A stretch of 64,000 bases of DNA from Brevundimonas goettingensis (GTDB lineage: Bacteria; Pseudomonadota; Alphaproteobacteria; Caulobacterales; Caulobacteraceae): NCBI RefSeq assembly GCF_017487405.1, contig NZ_CP062222.1, positions 667,001 to 731,000 on the forward strand. The letters are read 5' to 3'. Made by a program: the position numbers and the translations under genes. The first letter of the stretch is position 1. Each line of letters opens with the position of its first letter. The notes under the pieces were generated by a model. The model ran no database searches, was not told where the DNA came from, and saw nothing but the letters and a program-made list of their open reading frames with translations. Shown piece after piece: positions 25,071 through 34,163 of this stretch.

Positions 25071-26237
25071 CTATTCCGCTGCAGCGGGCTGGCGTCCACG
25101 CCGACGCCGACGGCGCGGCTTGCGGTCCTCGCGCATTCTCTGCAGCAGCAGGCCCTCGCGCAGACCCCGGTCGGCGACGCGCACGCGTTCGCACGGCCAG
25201 GCCCGCTGCACGGCCTCCAGAATAGCCGCGCCCGCCAGCACCAGATCGGCGCGGTCCGGCCCGATACAGGCCTCGGCCGCCCGCCCGTCCGGGCCCAGGG
25301 CCTTGAGCCGATCCGCCGCCGCCTCGCACTGTTTGCGCGTCATCCACAGGCCGTCGATGCGGTCGCGCTGATAGCGGCGCAGGTTCAGATGGATCCCTGC
25401 CAAGCTGGTGATCGCGCCCGACGTCCCGACCATATGGCCCCGGCCGCGCCCGAACAGGTCGCGCATGTCGGCGTCGACGATGCCGCCGGCGGCGATGGCC
25501 GCGCCCATGTCGGCGACCATGGCCTCGTACCAGACCTCGCCCGCGGGGCCGACGACGTCGTCAGGCTCCGGATGCCGTTCAGCCAGGGTGACCACGCCCA
25601 GGGGGGCCGACATCCAGGCCACCGTCTTCATCTCGCGGCCCTGTTTCCGCAGCCAGGACAGTTCCGTCGAGCCGCCGCCGACGTCGATGACCAGCACTGC
25701 CTCGGCCCGGGGATCAAACAGGTTCAGGCAGCCTTCGACCGACAGCCGCGCCTCTTCGGCCGGGTCGATGATGCGCAGGCGCAGGCCGGTGCCCGCGCGG
25801 ACGCGTTCGATGAAGGCGGCGCCGTTCTCGGCCTGGCGGCAGGCCTGGGTGGCAACGGCGGTCAGTCGGGCCGAATCGAGCCCCTTGCGCACTACCCGCT
25901 CGGCGCAGGAGGCGAGGGCGTCATAGGCCCGGTCCATCGCGGCCTCGTCCAGCCGGCCGGTGTGGCTCAGGCCCTCGCCGAGGCGCACGATGCGGCTGAA
26001 GCTGTCGACCACGCGAAAGCCTTCCCGCGCCGGGCGGGCGATCAGCAGGCGGCAGTTGTTGGTCCCCAGATCGAGCGCGCCATACAGCGGCGCATCCCGA
26101 CCGGACGCTCCATGGCCCTGTGCGCCGCCGCCCCGGGGTTTGGCCGGGTGCGAAGCGCGGTCGGACCTCTGGCGCTGGGACCGGTCGTCGCGCCCCGAAG
26201 GCGCGCCGTCTGGTTCCGGCATGGGCCGAACTTTCAT
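25071..26237 (-). CDS. Ppx/GppA phosphatase family protein
   Basis: Acts on polyphosphate or pppGpp in this family; which one cannot be told. The 388-residue protein has a disordered, charged N-terminus (about 1-60). The actin-like ATPase-fold motifs follow: YGALDLGTNNCRLLIA (phosphate 1), VLVIDVGGGSTELSWL (phosphate 2) and GHMVGTSGAITSLAGI. It ends in an arginine-rich tail (about 370-388), which may bind nucleic acid or polyanion. It lacks the C-terminal HD-like domain of the long Ppx form. Start ATG 26237; 26222 is possible. Convergent with the cyclophilin gene, 3 bases apart. Confidence 0.88.
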   Translation of the reverse strand: MKVRPMPEPDGAPSGRDDRSQRQRSDRASHPAKPRGGGAQGHGASGRDAPLYGALDLGTNNCRLLIARPAREGFRVVDSFSRIVRLGEGLSHTGRLDEAAMDRAYDALASCAERVVRKGLDSARLTAVATQACRQAENGAAFIERVRAGTGLRLRIIDPAEEARLSVEGCLNLFDPRAEAVLVIDVGGGSTELSWLRKQGREMKTVAWMSAPLGVVTLAERHPEPDDVVGPAGEVWYEAMVADMGAAIAAGGIVDADMRDLFGRGRGHMVGTSGAITSLAGIHLNLRRYQRDRIDGLWMTRKQCEAAADRLKALGPDGRAAEACIGPDRADLVLAGAAILEAVQRAWPCERVRVADRGLREGLLLQRMREDRKPRRRRRRGRQPAAAE

Positions 26238-26369
26238 ATGGGCGCAACCGAAGACGGCGCCCGTCACAGGCAACCTAGACGCAGCCCGCGTCGCTCGCCA
26301 AGCGAATATGACGACCGGATGAACGGCTCAGACTGATCCGGCTCAGGTCCCGCGCCGTAGCTTGTGATC

Positions 26370-26684
26370 ATGACCCAGGAGCACACAGCCAAATTCGGCC
26401 TCGGCCAGATCGTCCGCCACCGGGAGCAGGTCTTTCGCGGCCTGATCGTCGACGTCGACCCGATCTACGCCGGACCTGCCGACCAGCCCGGCCCGGAGCA
26501 CCGGGACCAACCCTTCTACCGCGTGCTGGCGATGGGCGACGATTCGGGATTCCTCGTTTACGCCGCCGAGGGCGTCCTGGAGCTCGATCCTGACATCGCC
26601 CCCCTGACCCCTGATGACGAAGCGCAGTGGTTTACGGTCGACGGCGCAGGCCACCATGCGCCTGCAAGGCAGCCGATCCACTAG
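26370..26684 (+). CDS. hspQ: Heat shock protein HspQ
   Basis: Small hemimethylated-DNA-binding/YccV-type protein. The 104-residue sequence reads AKFGLGQIVRHREQVFRGL, then IVDVDPIYAG, then DQPFYRVLAMGDDSGFLVY and AAEGVLELD, the typical HspQ core. In enterobacteria HspQ stimulates the Lon protease on some substrates. A GTG at 26364 is an alternative start. It stands alone, 45 bases before phhA on the same strand. Confidence 0.88.
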   Translation: MTQEHTAKFGLGQIVRHREQVFRGLIVDVDPIYAGPADQPGPEHRDQPFYRVLAMGDDSGFLVYAAEGVLELDPDIAPLTPDDEAQWFTVDGAGHHAPARQPIH

Positions 26685-26729
26685 CCGCGCGTTCGTCAGC
26701 CGCCTAGATTGGGGTCAGAGGAGTGCGTC

Positions 26730-27605
26730 ATGTCTGATTTCGAACACGTCTTCGACGCCCCGCCTCCGGGTGCGGCCGCCGACTGGACCATCAGCCAGAA
26801 CTGGCGCGCCTATACGGAGGTCGAGCACGACACCTGGGACACCCTGTACGAGCGGCAGATGAAGATCTTGCCGGGCCGGGCCTCCGACGCCTTCATGAAC
26901 GGGCTCAAGGCGCTGGACCTGAACACCGGCGGCATTCCGGACTTCGCGGTGCTCAATCCCAAGCTCAAGGCCCTGACCGGCTGGACCGTGGAGTGCGTGC
27001 CTGGCCTGGTGCCCGACGACGTCTTCTTCGACCATCTGGCCAACCGCCGCTTCGTCTCGGGTCAGTTCATCCGCAAGCCGGACCAACTGGACTATCTGCA
27101 GGAGCCCGACATCTTCCACGATGTCTTCGGCCACGTGCCGATGCTGACCGACCCCGATTTCGCCGACTATATGCAGGCCTATGGCAAGGGCGGCCAGCGC
27201 GCCGCCTCCCTGGGTATGCTGCCCCAGCTGGCCCGGCTCTACTGGTACACGGTCGAGTTCGGCCTGATGGAATCGGCCAAGGGTCTGCGCATCTACGGCG
27301 CGGGCATCGTCTCTTCGGCGACCGAGAGCGTCTTCGCGCTCGAGGACGCGTCGCCCAATCGCATCGGCTTCGAGCTTGAGCGGGTCATGCGCACGCTCTA
27401 CCGGATCGACGACTTCCAGCAGGTCTATTTCGTCATCCCCTCGATCGAGGCGCTGAAGGACGTGACGCTGAAGGATTTCGGCCCGGTCTATGACGCCCTG
27501 AAGGGCCAGCCCGACATCGCCGTCGACGTCGTCCTGCCGGACGACCGGGTGATCACGCGGGGCACTCAATCCTATGCGGCCCGGGGCGGCCGCTTCGCGG
27601 CCTGA
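26730..27605 (+). CDS. phhA: Phenylalanine 4-monooxygenase
   Basis: Pterin-dependent, non-heme iron enzyme that converts phenylalanine to tyrosine. At 291 residues it is the monomeric bacterial length. The iron ligands are His130 and His135 in DIFHDVFGHVP and Glu176 in YWYTVEFGL. Further family sequence includes FVSGQFIRKPDQLDYLQEP and GAGIVSSATESVFAL. The ATG at 26730 is preceded by AGAGGAG, which decides the start over an in-frame ATG at 26709. No pterin carbinolamine dehydratase gene is adjacent. Confidence 0.95.
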   Translation: MSDFEHVFDAPPPGAAADWTISQNWRAYTEVEHDTWDTLYERQMKILPGRASDAFMNGLKALDLNTGGIPDFAVLNPKLKALTGWTVECVPGLVPDDVFFDHLANRRFVSGQFIRKPDQLDYLQEPDIFHDVFGHVPMLTDPDFADYMQAYGKGGQRAASLGMLPQLARLYWYTVEFGLMESAKGLRIYGAGIVSSATESVFALEDASPNRIGFELERVMRTLYRIDDFQQVYFVIPSIEALKDVTLKDFGPVYDALKGQPDIAVDVVLPDDRVITRGTQSYAARGGRFAA

Positions 27606-27608
27606 TCC

Positions 27609-28898
27609 CTATTCGTGGGTGATCAGGGTCTTATGCTTCGTGTCTCGCATGAAGACGAAGACCAGCAGCGACACCCCGATCATGACGGTGACGTACCAGA
27701 AATAGCGGCTCTCGGCGCCCTCCAGCTTGAACCACAGGGCGACGTATTCGGCCGTGCCGCCGAATAGCGCATTGGCGATGGCATAGGGCAGGGCGACGCC
27801 CAGTGCGCGGATATGGGCCGGGAACAGCTCGGCCTTCACCACCGCATTGATGGCCGTATAGCCCGAGACGATCACGAGGGCCGTCAGGGCCAGGGCGAAG
27901 GCGGCGTAGGCGTTGGTGGTCACCGCCAGCGCCGACATGATCGGCACGGTGCACAGCACGCCCAGCACCCCGAAGGCGATCATCACCGGCCGTCGCCCGA
28001 TCCGGTCCGACAGGGCCCCGACGGCGGGCTGGAGCAGCATATAGATCAGCAGGGCGCCGGCGCTGATCTCGGTCGCCGTGGTCTTGGAGAAGCCCGAGGT
28101 GTTGACCAGGAATTTCTGCAGGTAGGTCGTGTAGGTATAGAAGGCGAGGGTGCCGCCGGCCGTCAGGCCCAGAACCATCAACGCCTCCTTCGGGTGCTTC
28201 ATGACCAGCTGCAGGGCGCTGGATTTCGGCGCGGTGCGAACGTCCTCGGCCTTGAAGGCGGCGGTCTCGTCCAGCCGACGACGCAGCCAGAACACCACCA
28301 CGGCCAGCAGCGCGCCCACGAAGAACGGAATGCGCCAGCCCCAGCTCCCCAGCGCCTCCGTGCTCAGCGTCCGCTGCAGGACGATCAGCAGCAGCAGCGC
28401 CAGCAGCTGGCCCGAGATCAGGGTGACGTACTGGAAGCTGGACCAGAAGCCGCGATGCTTCGGCGTGGCCATCTCCGACAGATAGGTGGCGGAAGACCCG
28501 TACTCTCCACCGACGCTGATGCCCTGCAGCAGACGCGCGAACAGCAGCAGAATGGGGGCGGCGATGCCGATCTGGGCGTAGCCGGGCGCGCAGCCGATGA
28601 TCAGGGAGCCCGCGCACATCAGGCTGACCGACAGGGTCAGGCCTGCCTTGCGTCCCTTGCGATCGGCATAGACCCCCATGATCCAGGCCCCGATCGGCCG
28701 CATCAGGAAGCCAACGGCGAAGACGGCCGCCGCGCTCAGCAACTGGGCTGTCGGGTTCTCGTCGGGGAAGAAGACCGGGGCGAAATACAGGGTGAAGGCC
28801 GCATAGGCGTACCAGTCGAACCACTCCACCAGATTGCCGGCGGATCCTCCGATGATGTTCCGGAGGCGGCGTGCCGGGGTCATGGGCTGATCGGTCAT
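27609..28898 (-). CDS. MFS metabolite:H+ symporter (KgtP/MHS family)
   Basis: Inner-membrane symporter of 429 residues with twelve predicted helices. NIIGGSAGNLVEWFDWYAYA near the N-terminus and FLMRPIGAWIMGVYADRKGRK are signatures of the metabolite:H+ symporter group (alpha-ketoglutarate, citrate, proline/betaine, shikimate carriers). A strong AAGGAG lies 6 bases before the ATG. It lies downstream of the ast cluster on the same strand, so uptake of 2-oxoglutarate, which the AST pathway consumes and forms, is a plausible role. A strong palindrome separates it from astB. Confidence 0.87.
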   Translation of the reverse strand: MTDQPMTPARRLRNIIGGSAGNLVEWFDWYAYAAFTLYFAPVFFPDENPTAQLLSAAAVFAVGFLMRPIGAWIMGVYADRKGRKAGLTLSVSLMCAGSLIIGCAPGYAQIGIAAPILLLFARLLQGISVGGEYGSSATYLSEMATPKHRGFWSSFQYVTLISGQLLALLLLIVLQRTLSTEALGSWGWRIPFFVGALLAVVVFWLRRRLDETAAFKAEDVRTAPKSSALQLVMKHPKEALMVLGLTAGGTLAFYTYTTYLQKFLVNTSGFSKTTATEISAGALLIYMLLQPAVGALSDRIGRRPVMIAFGVLGVLCTVPIMSALAVTTNAYAAFALALTALVIVSGYTAINAVVKAELFPAHIRALGVALPYAIANALFGGTAEYVALWFKLEGAESRYFWYVTVMIGVSLLVFVFMRDTKHKTLITHE

Positions 28899-28937
28899 GA
28901 ACGACTCCTTCGGCCTTGAGCATACGGGGGTAAGCGA

Positions 28938-29011
28938 GGGGTGCTAGTGAGCAAGGAGTGAGCCGAATGCGGAATGGCGGACTGTGCTCACCTCTTGCTC
29001 ACTAGCACCCC
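28938..29011. repeat. Long intergenic palindrome, copy 1 of a dispersed element
   Basis: Two 26-base arms (28938-28963 and 28986-29011) match in 24 positions, around a 22-base loop. The inner sequences AGTGAGCAAGGAG (28946-28958) and TCACCTCTTGCTCAC (28988-29002) recur exactly at 51588-51600 and 51641-51655. There is no T-run, so a simple terminator is not obvious. It lies between the stop of astB and the start of the MFS gene, both on the minus strand. Confidence 0.85.
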
Positions 29012-29026
29012 TTGCTCACCGCGAAA

Positions 29027-30376
29027 CTACCTCTGGAACGGATAGAAGCCGGAGCCGAGGCCCAGAATGCCGGTCAGCTCGTCCAGCGCCCCCCGGCTCT
29101 CGTCCAGCAGGGCCGGATCGGCCAGGTCGGCGGGGTTCAGGCGATCACGATACCAGTTGACGGCCCAGACGCTGAGCGCCCCGTGCAGCCCCTCGGTCAG
29201 CCGCATATCGGCATTGGTCGCCGCGAGCTCCGCATCGGTCAGCACGACCCGCAGCCTCAGACAGGCCGGCCCGCCGCCGTTCCGCATCGACTGGCGCACA
29301 TCGACATATTCGACCCGGCCGATGGGGCCGTTCGACGCCGCCAGCCCCTGCGCGACCGCATGGGCGCGTTCGTTGTCGCGCGTCTCGGTCGGGCAAATCA
29401 GGGTCAGGCGGTCCTCGCCCGGAATCTGGATCAGCATGGAGTTGAACAGGTAGGACTGGATGGCGTCAGCCAGCGGCAGGTCGGCCTCGGCGATCTCGAC
29501 GAAGATCGGGTCGAACAGGCGCTCGGCGGCGCTGCGGATGTCGGCCTTGGTCTTCGCCGTGTCCTCGAAGGCCAGTTCGTGGAACAGCAGGGTTTCCAGC
29601 GATCCCACGCAGACCACGTCATTGTGGAAGGTCCCGCAGGCGATGGCGGTCTTGCCCTGGCGCGGGAAGACCGGGCGGCCGGCCCCGTTTCCCAGAAGCT
29701 GGTGGCGGCGCGCCACGGCCTGCGAGGCTTCCAGCGTCTGGCGGGCGGGCCAGGCGCCGTCCCAAGGCTCGTGCGCCTCGCGGCCCCAGACCAGCAGATT
29801 GACGCCCGGCGCGCCCTGTTCGGCGCACAGACGGACGTGATTGGCCGCGCCCTCGTCGGAGAACTGGGCATGGGCAGGCAGGGCGTCGTGGACCGCGAAT
29901 TGAGCCGGGTCGGGGAACAGGGCGTCCAGCGCCCGCTTCGTCTGCCGGTGCTCCAGCGACCGGTGCAGATTGGTGTGCAGATTGGCCGGGGTGAAGTGGA
30001 CCCGGCCGTCGGCTGAGTCCGCGCTCGGCGTCACCGTCGCGGCGTTGGCGGCCCACATCGGCGAGGCCGAGGCGGCGGCGGCGACATAGGCCGGCGCGTC
30101 CTTCCATGCCCGCTCCAGCACTTGGGCGTCCGTCCCATCGAAGCCGAGGGAACGCAGGAAACCGATGTCGGGCCGCTCATGCGGCGGCAGCACGAACTGC
30201 GGCAGACCGAGGTCCGCCAGCCGCTTCATCTTGTCTAGACCCTGCAGCACCGCCGCGCGCGGGTTCGACGCCTCGCCCTTGCTGAGGCTGGCCGCGAGGT
30301 TGCCGGGGCTGAGGCCCGCATAGGAATGGGTCGGACCGATCAGACCGTCGGCATTGGCTTCGACGGCGGAGATCAC
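29027..30376 (-). CDS. astB: N-succinylarginine dihydrolase
   Basis: Second step of arginine catabolism by the AST pathway: hydrolyses succinylarginine to succinylornithine, ammonia and CO2. The 449-residue protein starts EANADGLIGPTHSYAGLSPG. It has the guanidino-hydrolase motifs FHNDVVCVG and the nucleophile region NGGGPACLRLRVVL (Cys near residue 365). The start is GTG, overlapping the astD stop (GTGA), with AAGGGG 6 bases before it. Last gene of the cluster. Confidence 0.93.
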   Translation of the reverse strand: MISAVEANADGLIGPTHSYAGLSPGNLAASLSKGEASNPRAAVLQGLDKMKRLADLGLPQFVLPPHERPDIGFLRSLGFDGTDAQVLERAWKDAPAYVAAAASASPMWAANAATVTPSADSADGRVHFTPANLHTNLHRSLEHRQTKRALDALFPDPAQFAVHDALPAHAQFSDEGAANHVRLCAEQGAPGVNLLVWGREAHEPWDGAWPARQTLEASQAVARRHQLLGNGAGRPVFPRQGKTAIACGTFHNDVVCVGSLETLLFHELAFEDTAKTKADIRSAAERLFDPIFVEIAEADLPLADAIQSYLFNSMLIQIPGEDRLTLICPTETRDNERAHAVAQGLAASNGPIGRVEYVDVRQSMRNGGGPACLRLRVVLTDAELAATNADMRLTEGLHGALSVWAVNWYRDRLNPADLADPALLDESRGALDELTGILGLGSGFYPFQR

Positions 30377-31791
30377 CCCCGCAGCCCCTTGATCTCGCTC
30401 TCGATGTTCTTCACCGCCCCGGCCTCGAAACTCGCCACCGGATAGGCGCAGTAGTCGGCGGCGTACCAGGCGCTGGGGCGGTGGTTGCCGCTGTCGCCGA
30501 GGCCGCCGAAGGGCATGTCGCCGGCGGCGCCGGTGGTCGGTCGGTTGAAGTTGACCACGCCCGCGCGGATGCGGCGGATGAAGCGATCCCAGGTCTTCGG
30601 ATCGTCCGACACCAGACCGGCCGACAGGCCGTAGCGGGTGTCGTTGGCGGCGGCGACGGCGGCCTCGAAGCTCGGGACGCGGATGACCTGCAGGAAGGGG
30701 GCGAACATCTCCTCGTCCAGCACCTTCAGCCCGGTGACGTCGATGATGGCCGGCTTGACGAAGGCGCCCGGCAGGTTGTCGACCGGACCCGAGGCGCGGA
30801 TCACTTTCGCGCCCAGATCGATGCGTTGCTGCAGGGCCTGAAGCGCGGCGTTGGCGGCCTTCTCGGAGATCAGGGGCCCGGCATAGGGTTCGGGCGACGA
30901 GTCCCAAGGCGCGAAGACCAGACGGTCCGACAGGGCCGCCACGGCCTCGACGATGGCGTCCCCCTGCGGTCCCTCGGGCACGACCAGACGCCGCGCGCAG
31001 GAGCAGCGCTGGCCGGTGGTGACGAAGGCCGACTGGACCGCGATCCCGGCTACGGCCTCGGCGTCGGCCGCGTCCCAGACCACCAGCGGGTTGTTGCCGC
31101 CCAGCTCCAGCGCCAGGATCACATGCGGATCGTCGGCGAACTTCTTGCGGAAGTAAGCCCCCGCCGCGCCCGAGCCGGTGAACATCAGGGCGTCGATACG
31201 CTGGTCCAGCAGGGCCGCGCCGGTGTCGCGCCCGCCCTGTAGCAGGTTGAACACCCCGGTCGGCAGGTCCGCCTCGGCCAGGCATTCGGCCATCAGCTGG
31301 CCGGTCAGGGGCGTCTCCTCCGACGGCTTGAAGACGACGGTGTCGCCCGCCAGCAGGGCCGGGACGATATGGCCGTTAGGCAAATGGCCCGGGAAGTTGA
31401 ACGGGCCCAGCACCGCCGCGACCCCGTGCGGACGGTGCCGCAGGGTGGCGTGACCGAAGGCGGTCTCGGTCGTGCGCTCGCCGGTCCGCTCGTCATAGGC
31501 GCGGATGGAGATGTCGACCTTCCCGGCCATGGAGGCGAGCTCGGTGCTGGTCTCCCACAGGGCCTTGCCGGTCTCGCGGCTGATGGCCTCGGCCATCTCG
31601 GGCGCGCGGCGCTTGAGCACGGCCTGATAGCGTTTCACCGCATCGACCCGATCACCTCGCGGACGGTCGGCCCAGTCGGGGAAGGCGGCGCGGGCGGCGG
31701 CGACAGCGGCGGCGGCGTCCGCGGCGGAGGCGGCCTCGCCCTCCCAGACGGTTTCGCCGGTGGCGGGGTCGGTCGACTGGAACACGGTCAT
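30373..31791 (-). CDS. astD: N-succinylglutamate 5-semialdehyde dehydrogenase
   Basis: NAD-dependent aldehyde dehydrogenase of the AST pathway (step 4). The 472-residue protein has VLGPFNFPGHLPNGHIVPAL, then VFKPSEETPLTGQ, the general base in ALELGGNNPLVVWD and the catalytic cysteine in TTGQRCSCARRL. These match AstD rather than general ALDHs (NGHIVPALLAGNT style). Co-directional with astA (8-base gap) and overlapping astB by 4 bases. Confidence 0.93.
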   Translation of the reverse strand: MTVFQSTDPATGETVWEGEAASAADAAAAVAAARAAFPDWADRPRGDRVDAVKRYQAVLKRRAPEMAEAISRETGKALWETSTELASMAGKVDISIRAYDERTGERTTETAFGHATLRHRPHGVAAVLGPFNFPGHLPNGHIVPALLAGDTVVFKPSEETPLTGQLMAECLAEADLPTGVFNLLQGGRDTGAALLDQRIDALMFTGSGAAGAYFRKKFADDPHVILALELGGNNPLVVWDAADAEAVAGIAVQSAFVTTGQRCSCARRLVVPEGPQGDAIVEAVAALSDRLVFAPWDSSPEPYAGPLISEKAANAALQALQQRIDLGAKVIRASGPVDNLPGAFVKPAIIDVTGLKVLDEEMFAPFLQVIRVPSFEAAVAAANDTRYGLSAGLVSDDPKTWDRFIRRIRAGVVNFNRPTTGAAGDMPFGGLGDSGNHRPSAWYAADYCAYPVASFEAGAVKNIESEIKGLRG

Positions 31792-31799
31792 GATTGCAC

Positions 31800-32807
31800 T
31801 CAGGCCTTGATACGTACGGTGTCGCCGGCCCGGACCTTCAGGGCGTCGGCGGTTTCAGTCGAGACGGTGGCGACGTCGCCGTCCAGAGCGACACGCTGGC
31901 GCACCGCGCGGAACGCCCCGACGCTGTTTGTCGAGATCAGGCTGGGCAGCTCGGCCTCGACCTCTTCGGCGATGGCGACGGACATGGAGCGGGCGTCGCG
32001 GACGGTGCGGATATTGTCGCGGCCGCAGGCGACGGTCGGACCGGCGTCGAAGATGTCGATCAGGCCGTTAGGCCGGAAACCTTCGCTCTCCAGCAGGGCC
32101 ATGGCCGGCACCCCTTGCGGATGCACCTTGCCGATCACAGCCCGCGCCGGCTCGGGCAGGAGGTCGACATAGATCGGGTGGCGCGGGGCGAGGTCGAGGA
32201 TGAACTGCTTGTCCGTCGAGCCCGTCATCATGTCCGCCTGATCGAACGGCATGGGGAAGAACTTATGGGCGACGTGGTCCCAGAAGGGGCAGGCGCCGTC
32301 GGGCGTGAAGACGCCGCGCAGCTCGGCCAGCACCGTGTCGGCGAACAGGTCGGGCTCGGCCCCGATAAGCATGTAGCGCGACTGGCTCAGCAGCCGCCCG
32401 GCCCCGCCCTTGCGCCGATCGGCCTTGAGGAACAGCGATCCGACCTCGGTCCAGCCGGTGCATTCATTGACCAGCACCAGGGTCTGGTGCTCCAGGCGGA
32501 TGTTCAGCGACGGCGAAGAGGAGGCGTTGTTGACCACGCGATAGGAGAAGAAGGGCCGCTTCAGCCCCACCGCCGCCTTGACGCTGCCGATGCCGTCGAT
32601 GTCGCCGGTGTCGCTCTCCTCGAGCATCAGTGTGTACCAGCGCTGCTCGGCCGGGATGGCGGCGGCGAAGCTGTCGCGGCTCAGGTCCAGACGCTCGGTC
32701 AGCTGGTCCGGATCCTCGGGCAGGCTGGTGAAGCCCGGGCCGGACAGGATGGCCAGCTCCAGCAAATGGTCGAGGTCGGCGGGCAGGGCAGGTCGGACGA
32801 CGAGCAT
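31800..32807 (-). CDS. astA: Arginine N-succinyltransferase
   Basis: First AST step: transfers succinyl from succinyl-CoA to the alpha-amino group of arginine. The 335-residue protein begins MLVVRPALPADLDHLLELA and is an acyltransferase with a GNAT-like core (EVGSLFLKADRRKGGAGRLL, the CoA loop, about 127-146). It also has the family segment DHVAHKFFPMPFDQADMMTG. The C-terminal TVACGRDNIRTVRDARS segment is also conserved. Its ATG lies 3 bases after the stop of the M20 hydrolase gene, so the two are cotranscribed. Confidence 0.93.
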   Translation of the reverse strand: MLVVRPALPADLDHLLELAILSGPGFTSLPEDPDQLTERLDLSRDSFAAAIPAEQRWYTLMLEESDTGDIDGIGSVKAAVGLKRPFFSYRVVNNASSSPSLNIRLEHQTLVLVNECTGWTEVGSLFLKADRRKGGAGRLLSQSRYMLIGAEPDLFADTVLAELRGVFTPDGACPFWDHVAHKFFPMPFDQADMMTGSTDKQFILDLAPRHPIYVDLLPEPARAVIGKVHPQGVPAMALLESEGFRPNGLIDIFDAGPTVACGRDNIRTVRDARSMSVAIAEEVEAELPSLISTNSVGAFRAVRQRVALDGDVATVSTETADALKVRAGDTVRIKA

Positions 32808-32810
32808 TTC

Positions 32811-34061
32811 TTACATCGTCTCCAGACGCAGGGATTTCAGGCGTTGGGCGTCGATCTCGCCCGAGGCCAGTTTACAAAGGATCAGGGCGCTGAGTTGCGC
32901 GCGCTCGACGAAGCTGTCGGGCCAGGCGAACTCCCGATCCGAATGGATGTCGCCGCCACGGACGCCGAGGGTATCGATATTGGGCAGGCCTGCGGCGTGC
33001 AGATTATTGCCCTCGCAGACCCCGCCGGACGGCGTCCAGGCGATGGTCTGGCCCAGCAGGGCGCCGGTCTCGCGCACGGCCTCGAACAGAGCGGTCTGGC
33101 TGGCGTCCATCGGCTTGGGCGCGCGGGTCATGCCGCCGTGCAAATCCAGGGTCAGCCCCTCGTACGGCGGCGTCGCGGCGATCTCGTGGATCGCTTCAGT
33201 GATCCAGGCGGCGCTTTGGGCGTCCGGGACACGGACGTTGAACCGCACCACGGCATTGTCGGCGACGACGTTCAGGGCTCCGCCTCCGCTGATCTTGGCG
33301 ACATTGACCGTCACCCCCTCGCGGCGGCCGTTCAGGCCGTGCAGGGCGGCGGCGATGATGGCGGCCCCGGCGACGGCGTTGGCCCCCTCGTGGAAGGCCC
33401 GACCCGCATGGGCGGCCTTACCCGTGACGATCAGGTGGAAGTTCCCGCTGCCCTTGCGCTCGCCGGCCAGGGTGCCGTCGGCCAGGGCGGGCTCATAGGT
33501 CATGCCGACATGGCCCGCCGCGCCCAGTCGGGCCAGCAGGGGCGCCGACGCAGGCGACCCGATTTCCTCGTCCGGCGACAGCAGCACCGTCCAGCCGACC
33601 CGGGCGTGATCCGGATGGGTCTCGAACGCCTCCAGCGCCGCCAGCATCACCGAGATGCCGCCCTTCATATCGGCGACGCCCGGCCCGTTCAGGGCGCCGT
33701 CGGCGCGCATCGCGACCGACTGGAAGCCGCTTTCCGCCGGGAAGACTGTGTCGTAATGGCCGGTCAGGACGACCTGCACCGGCGCCTCGGGCCGGGCGGT
33801 GATCTGAAGCGCATCCGCATGGGCCTCGGCCTTCACCGTCCCGTCGTCGCCGACGGTGGTCGAGCCTTGTGTCGGGATACGCACGACCTCGGCCGGCAGG
33901 CGCCGCGCCTCGGCCTCCAGCACGTCCAGCATGGCGTTCAGCCCGGCGGCGTTGCGACTGCCCGAGTTGATCCCGGCCCAGTCCACGGCCCGGCCGATGA
34001 TCGCGGCCTCCCGCGCCGCCACATGGTCCAGCACGGTCTGATCGGGGGTGAGAATCCGCAT
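32811..34061 (-). CDS. M20-family metallohydrolase of the ast cluster
   Basis: Zinc amidohydrolase/peptidase of about 416 residues. Metal ligands and catalytic residues are visible: GHYDTVFPAE (His102, Asp104), GPGVADMKGG (Asp131), LSPDEEIGSP (Glu165-Glu166) and a late GGDIHSDREF (His). This is the carboxypeptidase G2/ArgE/DapE fold. As first gene of the ast cluster, and with no astE nearby, it may remove the succinyl group from succinylglutamate or an intermediate; this is inference. An upstream in-frame extension to 34727 is rejected because it overlaps another gene and lacks homology-like sequence. Confidence 0.85.
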   Translation of the reverse strand: MRILTPDQTVLDHVAAREAAIIGRAVDWAGINSGSRNAAGLNAMLDVLEAEARRLPAEVVRIPTQGSTTVGDDGTVKAEAHADALQITARPEAPVQVVLTGHYDTVFPAESGFQSVAMRADGALNGPGVADMKGGISVMLAALEAFETHPDHARVGWTVLLSPDEEIGSPASAPLLARLGAAGHVGMTYEPALADGTLAGERKGSGNFHLIVTGKAAHAGRAFHEGANAVAGAAIIAAALHGLNGRREGVTVNVAKISGGGALNVVADNAVVRFNVRVPDAQSAAWITEAIHEIAATPPYEGLTLDLHGGMTRAPKPMDASQTALFEAVRETGALLGQTIAWTPSGGVCEGNNLHAAGLPNIDTLGVRGGDIHSDREFAWPDSFVERAQLSALILCKLASGEIDAQRLKSLRLETM

Positions 34062-34163
34062 CCGGGGGACCCTAGGCTTCCCCAGCGAAAAGGTGAAGGT
34101 CGGCGGTTTCGCTCCGCCGTTCGGCAAGCTAGGGTTGCCGTCTGTCAGCTTGAGGAAGCACCC

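Noticed and set aside
34101..34119. CGGCGG...CCGCCG hairpin considered as a terminator
   Set aside because: No T-run, and both flanking genes start, not end, on either side of it.
31794..34163. N-terminal ~790 residues of a plus-strand ORF running into the membrane gene at 34164
   Set aside because: This part is antisense to astA and the M20 gene; only the last 171 residues, from an ATG with a ribosome site, look like protein.
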